The notes under the pieces are model-generated. The model saw nothing but the letters and a program-made list of their open reading frames with translations, was not told where the DNA came from and searched no databases. Of a stretch of 34,171 nt of DNA, positions 1-7,143 are shown in pieces (the stretch's first letter is position 1; every line of letters starts with the position of its first letter). The position numbers and the translations under genes are program-made. The DNA is from an uncultured Eubacteriales bacterium (lineage in GTDB: Bacteria; Bacillota; Clostridia; Christensenellales; Aristaeellaceae), in the NCBI GenBank assembly GCA_902789365.1, contig CADANQ010000024.1:1-34171 (forward strand), in the 5' to 3' direction.

Positions 1-40
1 GGTTTCCCTTCCCCGGACTCCGTTCTTCGCCCGGGGGGTT

Positions 41-66
41 CGCGGGGGGTACGGGTACCCCCCGCG
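41..66. terminator. Perfect 12-bp hairpin downstream of the ABC exporter operon
   Basis: Two perfectly complementary 12-base arms (41-52 and 55-66) flank a GG centre. The arms are GC-rich and end in GTAC. No T-run follows on either strand, so this is not a classical intrinsic terminator. It lies about 100 bases beyond the minus-strand exporter stop codon and could end or stabilise that transcript. The rest of 1-167 holds no gene that I can support; a 9-base inverted repeat (TCGATTTCA and its complement TGAAATCGA) frames about 103-160. Confidence 0.4.
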
Positions 67-167
67 GTATCTAAACTGTCCGCAGGACTGAACAGATACG
101 GGCTCGATTTCAACCGGATCCGGCGGTACCGATCAGTCCGCATTCCCGTGCTGAAATCGATCCGCGG

Positions 168-1985
168 TCATGTCCTGACGCCGGAAAACTGGCTTTGATA
201 CAGTTCGGCGTAAGCGCCGCCCTTTGCGAGCAGCGTCTCATGGTCGCCCTGCTCCACGATATGCCCGTCCCGCATCACCAGGATGCTGTCGGCGTCGCGG
301 ATGGTGGACAGGCGGTGGGCCACGATAAAGCTGGTGCGGCCCTTCATCAGCCTGGCGAAGGCCTCCTGGATCAGGATCTCGGTGCGGGTATCGATGGAGG
401 ATGTGGCCTCGTCCAGGATCAGCATGGGCGGGGTGGAAAGCATCACCCGGGCGATGCACAAAAGCTGCTTCTGCCCCTGGGACAGGCTGCCCCCGTTCTC
501 CCCCAGCACCGTGTCATAGCCCTGGGGCAGCCGGCGGATGAAGGAATGGCAGTGGGCGGCTTTTGCCGCGGCCACCACCTCGTCCATGGAGGCGTCGGGC
601 CGGCCGTAGGCGATGTTTTCCCGCACGGTGCCGGTCTTGAGCCAGGTTTCCTGCAGCACCATGCCGTAATTATGTCTCAGGGACCTGCGCGTCATATGGC
701 GGATATCCGTGCCGTCCACCCGGATGGCGCCCCGGTCCACGTCGTAAAAGCGCATCAGCAGATTGATCAGCGTGGTCTTTCCGCAGCCGGTGGGGCCCAC
801 CAGGGCGATGCGCTTTCCCCTGTCCACCCGCAGGCTGAAGCCGGTGATCAGGGGCTTTTTCGGGTCGTAGGCAAAATCGACGTTTTCGATTTCCACCGTG
901 CCCCCGGCCTCAAAGGATACCGCGTCGGCGTCCTCCGCTTTTTGGTCCTCCTCGTCCAGCAGGGCGAACACCCGGGCAGCGCAGGCCAGGGCGTTTTCAA
1001 GCTCCGTCACCACGCCGCTGATCTCGTTGAAGGGCTTGGCGTACTGGCTGGCGTAGCTCAGAAAAACGCTCATCGCGCCCACGGTGATGCTTCCGTCCAC
1101 GCAAAGCATGGCCGACAGGAACGCCACCGCCGCGTACACCGTGTTGTTCACAAGGCGCGTGGACGGGTTGGTCAGGGAGGAGAAGAAGGTGGCCTTCAGG
1201 CTCACCTGCCTCAGTTCCTCGTTGACCTCGTCGAACTCGGCCATGGCCTTTTCCTCGTGCCCGAAAACGCGGACCACCTTTTCGCCCTCGATCATTTCGT
1301 TGATCAGGGCCGTTTCGCGTCCCCGCACCTCGGCCTGGGCCGTAAAATAGCGGTGGGTACGGGACGCGATGAAGCCGGCGACAAACAATCCCAGGGGCGT
1401 GAGCACCACCACCGCCAAAGCGATGCGCAGGTCCATGGTCAGCATGATGCCCAGGGTGCCCGCGATGGTGATGACGCCGGTAAACAGCTGGGTGAAGCCC
1501 ATCAGAAGTCCGTCGGCCAGGGCGTCCACATCCGATATCAGGCGGCTGACCAGGTCGCCGGAGGGATGGGTGTCCAGGTAGGACAGGGGCAGGCGCTGGA
1601 ATTTGTCCATGATCCTTTCCCTCAGGTCCCTGGACACCGAATAGGTGACCCGGTTGTTGGTCATGGCCATGGCCTGCTGGGCCGCCGAAGACAGGGCAAA
1701 ACAAAAGCCGATCAAAAGCAGCGCCGTGCCCACCCGGCCCATATCCACGTTTCCCTGTCCCAGCATGCCGTCGATGGCCCGCCCCGAAAAGAAGGGGATC
1801 AGCAGCGCCGCCGCCGATGTGACCGCCGCGCAGGCCAAGCTGAGGATGACATTGCCAAGATAAGGGCGCACAAAGGCGGCCAGGCGCTTCAGCGTTCCCC
1901 TGTCCACCTTTTTCCCCTTTTTCGTTTTTCCTTTAACCCCGTTTACTTTCCCGCCCACAGGATCTTTCTCCTTAACCTTGTTCAC
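168..1985 (-). CDS. Heterodimeric ABC exporter, catalytically competent half
   Basis: This is a fused membrane/ATPase half-transporter of about 605 residues, the usual length for type IV ABC exporters (BmrC/D, LmrC/D, TM287/288 class). Residues 35-335 hold six predicted membrane helices. The ATPase shows Walker A GPTGCGKT (397-404), a Q-loop near 445, the signature LSQGQ (501-505), Walker B ending in Glu526, and the switch His557. The Glu and His are the catalytic pair, so this subunit carries the active-site half, while its signature deviates from LSGGQ, as is known for TM288. The partner gene lies 61 bases upstream. I chose the GTG at 1985, which has a GGAG eight bases ahead; a TTG at 2036 inside the 7-bp repeat would add 17 residues. 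The N-terminus is very lysine-rich. The substrate cannot be read from sequence; drugs, lipids or peptides are all possible. Confidence 0.9.
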   Translation of the reverse strand: MNKVKEKDPVGGKVNGVKGKTKKGKKVDRGTLKRLAAFVRPYLGNVILSLACAAVTSAAALLIPFFSGRAIDGMLGQGNVDMGRVGTALLLIGFCFALSSAAQQAMAMTNNRVTYSVSRDLRERIMDKFQRLPLSYLDTHPSGDLVSRLISDVDALADGLLMGFTQLFTGVITIAGTLGIMLTMDLRIALAVVVLTPLGLFVAGFIASRTHRYFTAQAEVRGRETALINEMIEGEKVVRVFGHEEKAMAEFDEVNEELRQVSLKATFFSSLTNPSTRLVNNTVYAAVAFLSAMLCVDGSITVGAMSVFLSYASQYAKPFNEISGVVTELENALACAARVFALLDEEDQKAEDADAVSFEAGGTVEIENVDFAYDPKKPLITGFSLRVDRGKRIALVGPTGCGKTTLINLLMRFYDVDRGAIRVDGTDIRHMTRRSLRHNYGMVLQETWLKTGTVRENIAYGRPDASMDEVVAAAKAAHCHSFIRRLPQGYDTVLGENGGSLSQGQKQLLCIARVMLSTPPMLILDEATSSIDTRTEILIQEAFARLMKGRTSFIVAHRLSTIRDADSILVMRDGHIVEQGDHETLLAKGGAYAELYQSQFSGVRT

Positions 1986-2028
1986 TCCGCCGTCTCCGTC
2001 CGTTCGGTCTTCATAGCCGGCCAATCCG

Positions 2029-2056
2029 ACTCTCAACTCTCAACTCTCAACTCTTA
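2029..2056. repeat. 7-bp tandem repeat across the junction of the two exporter genes
   Basis: Three perfect ACTCTCA units (2029-2035, 2036-2042, 2043-2049) and a fourth with one change (2050-2056) are seen on the plus strand. On the coding strand each unit contains TTGA. The stop codon of the upstream exporter gene lies in the third unit, and a possible TTG start of the downstream gene lies in the array. A 7-bp unit is not a multiple of three, so slippage would shift frame. Confidence 0.9.
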
Positions 2057-3771
2057 TTTTCGTCTTCTCCCCGCCTGTACTGGCTTTCGTGGATCTGACG
2101 GTACACGGGGCAGGTTTCAAGCAGCGTTTCGTGTTTCCCCTGGCCCACCAGCTTCCCGTCGTCCAGTACCAGGATGCGGTCGGCGTCCCGAAGACTGCCG
2201 GTGCGCTGGCTGACAAGGAACACCGTGGTGTCCTTCAGCTTTGCCAGGGCCCGGCGCAGCTTCAGGTCGGTGGCATAGTCCAGGGCCGACGAGGCGTCAT
2301 CAAGGATCAGGACCTTCGCGCCGGCAAGCAGCGCGCGGGCGATGGTCAGCCGCTGGCGCTGTCCGCCGGACAGGTTCCGCCCGCCCTGCTCCACCGGCGC
2401 GTCCAGGCCCTCGCCCTTCTGAAGCACAAATTCCTCCGCCTGGGCGTCCCTGAGGGCCTGCCACATCTCCTCGTCGCCGGCGTCCTCCCGGCCCCACCGA
2501 AGATTGGAGCGGACCGTGCCCCGGAACAGCTGGCTCTTTTGCGGCACCACGGCCACCGTGCGGCGGAGCTCCTCCGTCGGGATGGACGTAACGTCCCGGC
2601 CGAACAGGCGCACCGTACCGCCGGAGGCGTCATACAACCGGGGGATCAGGTTCACCAGGGTGGTCTTGCCGGAGCCGGTGGAGCCGATGACGCCGACGGT
2701 CTCGCCCCGGCGGACCGTAAAGGTAATGCCCTCCAGGCTGTTGTCCGCCCCGCCGTAATTGACGGAGACGTCCTCAAAGGACACCGCCTCGCCTTCCCGC
2801 GCGGGCCCCGCGGGGGTCATCGGGACGGTGATATCGATGTCCATCACCTGGCTGACGCGCCCCAGGCCCGCCCAGGCCCTGGAGATCAGGACGATCAGGT
2901 TGGCGAGCTTCACCAGCTCCACCAGGATCTGGCTCATATAGTTCACCAGGGCCACCACGCTGCCGCTGGCCATGACGCCGGCGTCCACCTTGCCCGCGCC
3001 CATGTACAGGATGGCAATGATGCACAGGTTGACCACCGCGTAGGTCAGCGGGTTCATCAGGGCCGACACCCTGCCGGCCAGGTTCTGGGCCTTGAAAAGC
3101 GCGGTGTTGTCCCGGGAAAAGGCGTCCTTTTCCGCTTCCTCCCGCCCGAAGGCGCGGACCACCCGCACGCCGGTCAGGTTCTCCCGGGCGTCACGGGTCA
3201 CGCTGTCCAGACCGCCCTGGATATTCCGGTACATCGGGGCCGTTTTCATCATCACCGTGCCGACGATGCCGGACAGCACCGCCACCCCGGCGATGAACAC
3301 CAGCCCGACGGAGCTGTCGATCCTCAGCGCCATGACCACCGCGCCGACGACGATGAACGGGGACCTGAGGAACAGGCGCAGGAACATATTCACTCCGTTC
3401 TGCACCAGGTTGATGTCGCTGGTGAGGCGGGTGATCAGCGTGGAGGTGCCCACCGTGTCCAGCACGGAGCAGGACATCCCGTTCACCCGGGCGTACAGGT
3501 CACGCCGCAGGCCGGCGGCGGTTCCCACCGCGGCGCGAGCCGCGAAATACTGAGCGGTGAAGGAGCAGAGCAGCCCCAGCACCGCCATTCCCACCAGGAT
3601 CAGGCACTGGCCGAGGATATATCCGCCGTCGCCCGAGGGGATCCCCTTGTCGATGATCCGCGCAACCACCATGGGCACCAGCAGGTCGAAAAACGCCTCC
3701 AGCATCTTAAACAGCGGCGCCAGAACGCTTTCCATGGCGAATTTTCTGATATAGGGCTTCAGGTATTTCAA
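2047..3771 (-). CDS. Heterodimeric ABC exporter, degenerate-site half
   Basis: This 574-residue half-transporter pairs with the gene ending at 168. Membrane helices fill residues 12-300. Walker A is GSTGSGKT (363-370), the Q-loop is Gln411 and the signature LSGGQ (467-471) is canonical. Walker B ends in Asp492 where the catalytic Glu is expected, and the switch His is replaced by Gln522. This Asp/Gln pair is the known mark of the degenerate-site subunit in asymmetric exporters such as TM287. The start is a TTG at 3771 with GGAGG seven to eight bases ahead; it overlaps the TGA stop of the sugar-kinase gene as TTGA, which implies translational coupling. A longer open frame upstream only shadows the kinase gene. 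Confidence 0.92.
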   Translation of the reverse strand: MKYLKPYIRKFAMESVLAPLFKMLEAFFDLLVPMVVARIIDKGIPSGDGGYILGQCLILVGMAVLGLLCSFTAQYFAARAAVGTAAGLRRDLYARVNGMSCSVLDTVGTSTLITRLTSDINLVQNGVNMFLRLFLRSPFIVVGAVVMALRIDSSVGLVFIAGVAVLSGIVGTVMMKTAPMYRNIQGGLDSVTRDARENLTGVRVVRAFGREEAEKDAFSRDNTALFKAQNLAGRVSALMNPLTYAVVNLCIIAILYMGAGKVDAGVMASGSVVALVNYMSQILVELVKLANLIVLISRAWAGLGRVSQVMDIDITVPMTPAGPAREGEAVSFEDVSVNYGGADNSLEGITFTVRRGETVGVIGSTGSGKTTLVNLIPRLYDASGGTVRLFGRDVTSIPTEELRRTVAVVPQKSQLFRGTVRSNLRWGREDAGDEEMWQALRDAQAEEFVLQKGEGLDAPVEQGGRNLSGGQRQRLTIARALLAGAKVLILDDASSALDYATDLKLRRALAKLKDTTVFLVSQRTGSLRDADRILVLDDGKLVGQGKHETLLETCPVYRQIHESQYRRGEDENKS

Positions 3772-4652
3772 TTTACCGTTTCCTCCAACGCGTTCTTTGC
3801 CAGGATATACGCGCCGTAAAGGCCGCTGAGGGGGAAGAGCTCCGGCCGCACGATGGTCTTTTCCAGGTCCAGGGCGTTTTCCGAATGGAGATAGCCCCCC
3901 AGGTATTCCCTCGTCCGCTCCCGGACCATGGGCAGCAGCTCCTCCCGGTGCATAACGCCGCCGCCCAGCACGATCCTCTGGGCCGACAGGAGCATCAGCG
4001 CGTGGACGCACATCTGGGCCAGGTAATCGCTTTCCAGCTTCCAGGCGATATGGTCCCCGGGCAGCGCCGCGGCCGGAAGGCCCCAGCGCTTTTCGATGGC
4101 CGGGCCCGACGCCAGGCCCTCCAGGCAGCCCCGGTGGAAGGGACAGACGCCCCGGGGCATCGGGTCCTCCGGACAGACCCGGAGGGGGATATGGCCCCAT
4201 TCCGGGTGGGCCCCGCCGTGCAGCGCCTTCCCGTCCACCGTCACGCCGCCGCCGATACCGGTGCCCACCGTCACGTACACCGACACACCGGCGCCCCGGG
4301 ACGCGCCGTAAAGGGCTTCGCCCAGGGCCGCGGCGTTCACGTCGGTATCAATCCCGCAGGGCACCGAAAGACCGCGGCGGAAAAAGCCCAGCACGTCCGC
4401 GCCTTCCCAGCCCGGCTTGGGCGTCACCAGCACATGCCCAAAGTCATCCCGTTTGGGGTCCAGCCCCAGGGGGCCGAAAAACGCGATGCCCAGCGCCGAT
4501 ATTCCCTCCCCGCGGAAGAAATCCAGCATTACCGGAAGGGTTTCCCCCGGGAAGCCCGTCGGGACCGTCTCACGCTTCACAACGCGGCGTTCCCCGTCCA
4601 TCACCGCCAGCACCATTTTGGTGCCGCCGCCTTCAATACATCCGAAAAGCAT
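3768..4652 (-). CDS. scrK: ROK-family sugar kinase, fructokinase type
   Basis: This cytoplasmic enzyme probably phosphorylates fructose (or mannose/glucose) with ATP. It starts with the phosphate-binding segment GCIEGGGTK, which resembles the ScrK/GmuE fructokinase group, and has the internal TVGTGIGGG nucleotide loop, the catalytic segment GIDTDVNAAA, HPEWGH, and a Cys/His cluster (CPFHRGCLEG) that binds zinc in ROK proteins. Its length of 294 residues is normal for the family. I start it at the ATG at 4652, after AAAGGGG; an upstream ATG in the same frame lies in the divIVA terminator. Its stop overlaps the TTG start of the exporter gene. Sugar kinase and exporter are therefore co-expressed, although no metabolic link is obvious. 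No convincing promoter of its own is seen. Confidence 0.88.
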   Translation of the reverse strand: MLFGCIEGGGTKMVLAVMDGERRVVKRETVPTGFPGETLPVMLDFFRGEGISALGIAFFGPLGLDPKRDDFGHVLVTPKPGWEGADVLGFFRRGLSVPCGIDTDVNAAALGEALYGASRGAGVSVYVTVGTGIGGGVTVDGKALHGGAHPEWGHIPLRVCPEDPMPRGVCPFHRGCLEGLASGPAIEKRWGLPAAALPGDHIAWKLESDYLAQMCVHALMLLSAQRIVLGGGVMHREELLPMVRERTREYLGGYLHSENALDLEKTIVRPELFPLSGLYGAYILAKNALEETVN

Positions 4653-4675
4653 CGCTCCGCCCCTTTCCGCGTATA

Positions 4676-4710
4676 CAAAAATAAAAAACAGGGAGGCCAA
4701 ACAGCCTCCC
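4676..4710 (-). terminator. Intrinsic terminator of the division operon
   Basis: On the minus strand, GGGAGGC and its complement GCCTCCC form a stem around a short TGTTTG-containing loop (4691-4710). TGTTTTTTATTTTTG follows. It lies 14 bases beyond the divIVA stop and before the ROK kinase start, so it separates the two transcription units. Confidence 0.9.
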
Positions 4711-4724
4711 GGAACCGGAACGGT

Positions 4725-5303
4725 TCAGTCGTCCTTGAACAGCTCGGACTCGGAATTGATTACGTGCGTCTGATCCTCAACAAGGCGCAGGAAACGGCTG
4801 CGGTAATCTTTCGCCGCGGATTTGAGGATGCCGATTTCGCTTTCGATGCGTTCCTTTTCCGCCTTGAGGTCCGCGACCGCGTTCCCGGCCTTGGCGCGGG
4901 CGCCTGCCACAATCTCGTCGGCTTCCTTGCGGGCGTCGGCCACCATCTGGTCGTACACCTGCTGCGCGCTGGCCAGCAGCTTCTTGGCGGCCTCGCTGGA
5001 ATCCTTCTGGACCGGGGCCGGCGCGGGAGCGGGAGCCGGAGCGGGAACGGGTTCCGGGGCGGGAGCGGGGGCCGGCGCGGGACGCGGCACGGCATGCCCG
5101 GGAGCGGGCACGCCGCCGAAGGGAACGGTAGCGCCCGCGGAAGCGGCGGCGCGCAGTTTGGACTGAAGCGAGCCGATCTCGTCCTGCATTGCCTGCATTT
5201 CATCGCAGATGGCGTCCAGGAACTCATCCACCTCGACCGGGTCGTACCCCCTGATCACTCTCTTGAATTCCTTATCCTCGATCATCTTTACGGTAATGCT
5301 CAT
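4725..5303 (-). CDS. divIVA: DivIVA-domain cell-division/polarity protein
   Basis: The first 45 residues are a typical DivIVA membrane-binding head: KEFKRVIRGYDPVEVDEFLD is the family hallmark. Residues 75-99 are an alternating Pro-Ala linker (PAPAPAP with single Glu and Val), and 100-190 is a charged heptad-type coiled coil. Members of the family bind curved membrane at septa and poles and recruit division or wall-synthesis factors. The protein has 192 residues. GGAGGG precedes the ATG at 5303. It is the last gene of the HlyD-yggS-sepF-divIVA operon, a conserved Bacillota/Actinobacteria order, but yggT and ylmH, which commonly lie between sepF and divIVA, are missing; only 122 non-coding bases separate the two genes here. 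Confidence 0.93.
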   Translation of the reverse strand: MSITVKMIEDKEFKRVIRGYDPVEVDEFLDAICDEMQAMQDEIGSLQSKLRAAASAGATVPFGGVPAPGHAVPRPAPAPAPAPEPVPAPAPAPAPAPVQKDSSEAAKKLLASAQQVYDQMVADARKEADEIVAGARAKAGNAVADLKAEKERIESEIGILKSAAKDYRSRFLRLVEDQTHVINSESELFKDD

Positions 5304-5425
5304 CCTGCGCTCCCTCCATTTCTTTTAACCTTATCCTGCCGGCGTCCGGCGCGGCCGGGGCGTTCTCCCCGCGCGCTCTCCTCATCCGCCGTTTTTTTTA
5401 CGTTATCCTCCCGGCGTCTTCCGGC

Positions 5426-6421
5426 TTACTGGGCCCTGGCCTCGTCCGCCGGGAAATCGGGCATATAGCCGTTGGCGTAGGGCTGCAGATGATCCGCTGT
5501 GCCCTGGGCGTCCGGCATGGCCGTGCGCCCGTAATAATCCCTGCCGTTCTGGTTTACGGGCTGGGCGGCGGCCTGCCGGGCATAGGGATCCGCCGGGGCC
5601 TGATCCTGCCGGGCGTAGGGATCCGCGTACCTCACCTGGCCGTAGGGATTCTGCAGCGGACGCTGGCTTTGCCGCGCGCCGGAATTCAGCCTGTTGGTGG
5701 CCGCGTCCACATAGACCCGCACCTGCTGGGGGCAGACCAGGTACGCCCCGTGGTGGGAAAGCTTGGTAATGGTTGCCCGCAGGCTGTAGCAGGCGCCCGA
5801 CAGCATATCCACATAGTGGCGCATCTCCGCCGGGTCGTTGATGCCGTCCATCACCAGGATCACGGCGTCGCCCAGGCGCAGCTGGGTGATGGCCCCGTAA
5901 CAGTCGGCGATGCCGCGGGCCGTAACCACGCGGATGGTGGCTTCCCGGGCCTGTCCCTGCGGGGCGTTGGGGAAATACAGGATATTGCCGTTTTCCCGTC
6001 CCTGCTGCTGATAGGTGTTCTGGGGCTGCTGGTAGGGATTCTGGGCTTGCGGCTGGTATTGCCCCTGGGGCTGCTGGTAGCTCTGGGGCTGCTGGAATTG
6101 TCCCTGGGGCTGCGCCTGATAGGAGGCCTGCTGCTGATAAGGGCCCTGGGCCGGCGCGGTGTAGGGATTGGTGTTCTGGAACGGACTGCTTTCGCTCACC
6201 TGCGGCGCGCTCCACGCGCCCTGGGAACGGGAATCGTCCTCCTCGGCGTACTGATCCTCGTTCCTCGCGGGGGCGCTGAAGTTATGCCTGAACCGCCTGC
6301 CTTCCCTGGACCTGCCCGCGGTGCGGTCGTCACGGGGATATTCGTCCCGGGGATAGAAGAAATTTTGTACTGCGCCGGTCACCTTGTCCTTCATGCGCAG
6401 GATAGAATCACTCAGGGCCAT
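5426..6421 (-). CDS. sepF: SepF-like cell-division protein with long low-complexity arms
   Basis: Residues 1-22 can form the amphipathic membrane-binding helix of SepF. Residues 160-238 match the SepF beta-alpha core: ATIRVVTARG, then DAVILVMDGINDP, a helix with VDMLSGACYSL and the closing strand GAYLVCPQQV. SepF anchors FtsZ to the membrane. The usual length is about 150; this one has 331 residues because a Gln/Pro/Tyr-rich segment (85-140) precedes the core and a disordered 90-residue tail with repeated DPYARQ follows it. GGGAGG lies eight bases ahead of the ATG. It follows yggS by 40 bases, the same order as ylmE-sepF in Bacillus. The low-complexity arms resemble those of the HlyD-like protein in the same operon. 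Confidence 0.88.
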   Translation of the reverse strand: MALSDSILRMKDKVTGAVQNFFYPRDEYPRDDRTAGRSREGRRFRHNFSAPARNEDQYAEEDDSRSQGAWSAPQVSESSPFQNTNPYTAPAQGPYQQQASYQAQPQGQFQQPQSYQQPQGQYQPQAQNPYQQPQNTYQQQGRENGNILYFPNAPQGQAREATIRVVTARGIADCYGAITQLRLGDAVILVMDGINDPAEMRHYVDMLSGACYSLRATITKLSHHGAYLVCPQQVRVYVDAATNRLNSGARQSQRPLQNPYGQVRYADPYARQDQAPADPYARQAAAQPVNQNGRDYYGRTAMPDAQGTADHLQPYANGYMPDFPADEARAQ

Positions 6422-6461
6422 ACAGGCAGCCTCCCAATCCTATTGATAATTTCGGGGCTTA

Positions 6462-7130
6462 TCATGCCCACAGCGCGCTTCCCACCCGCACCATCGTTGC
6501 GCCGGCGCGGGCCGCCAGGTCATAATCCTGACTCATGCCCATGGAAAGCTCCGTCATTTCCTGTCCCGGGAAAGTTTCCCCGCACCTCTCCAGAAGCTCG
6601 CGCATATGGGTGAATCGTTCAAAAATAAAATCCCGCGGGGCATCCTTAGGCATCATGGTCATCAGGCCCTTCAGCCGGATCCCCTCCAGGGCGGACGCTT
6701 CCCTGATCAATCCGGGCAGCTCTTCCTCGGTGACGCCGCCCTTCTGTTCCTCGCCGGCAATGTTCACTTCCACCAGGACGTCCATCCTGAGGCCGTTCAT
6801 CACCGCCTGACGGTGGATTTCCCGGCACAGGTCCATCCGGTCAACCGAATGGATCATGCACACATCCTTCATTATATATTTAACTTTGTTTGTTTGCAAC
6901 CTTCCGATCAGATGCACCGAAAATTTTCCGCCGATCACCGGCAGCTTTTCCCTGAGGACCTGCACCCGGTTTTCGCCGATGTCGGTGATTCCCAGTTCCT
7001 TCAGTTTCAGGATGGTCTCGGCCGGAACGTACTTGGTCACGGCGATCAGCTTCGGGGGGCGGCCGAAACGAATGCTTTCCCTTTCCAGTACCTCTTTCAC
7101 ATGCCTTACATTCTCTTCAAGCTCCGCCAT
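6462..7130 (-). CDS. yggS: PLP homeostasis protein of the YggS/YlmE family
   Basis: This 222-residue protein has the single-domain alanine-racemase-like fold of the PLPBP family. Lys33 in AVTKYV is the pyridoxal-phosphate lysine; GENRVQ, HLIGRLQTNK and SMGMSQDY are the other family signatures. It binds PLP and balances the B6 pool; no catalytic activity is established for the family. GGAGG lies seven bases before the ATG. It sits 13 bases after the HlyD-like gene and 40 before sepF, the conserved ylmE-sepF arrangement. Confidence 0.95.
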   Translation of the reverse strand: MAELEENVRHVKEVLERESIRFGRPPKLIAVTKYVPAETILKLKELGITDIGENRVQVLREKLPVIGGKFSVHLIGRLQTNKVKYIMKDVCMIHSVDRMDLCREIHRQAVMNGLRMDVLVEVNIAGEEQKGGVTEEELPGLIREASALEGIRLKGLMTMMPKDAPRDFIFERFTHMRELLERCGETFPGQEMTELSMGMSQDYDLAARAGATMVRVGSALWA

Positions 7131-7143
7131 ACCAGCGCCTCCG

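Noticed and set aside
3772-4200. N-terminal extension of the degenerate exporter half
   Set aside because: The added residues are Gly/Pro/Arg-rich and come from the kinase gene in another frame; the TTG at 3771 has a strong ribosome site.
4653-4724. Separate promoter for the ROK kinase
   Set aside because: TTGGCC in the terminator stem and TATACG have wrong spacing (19 bases), and the leader would be too short for a ribosome site.
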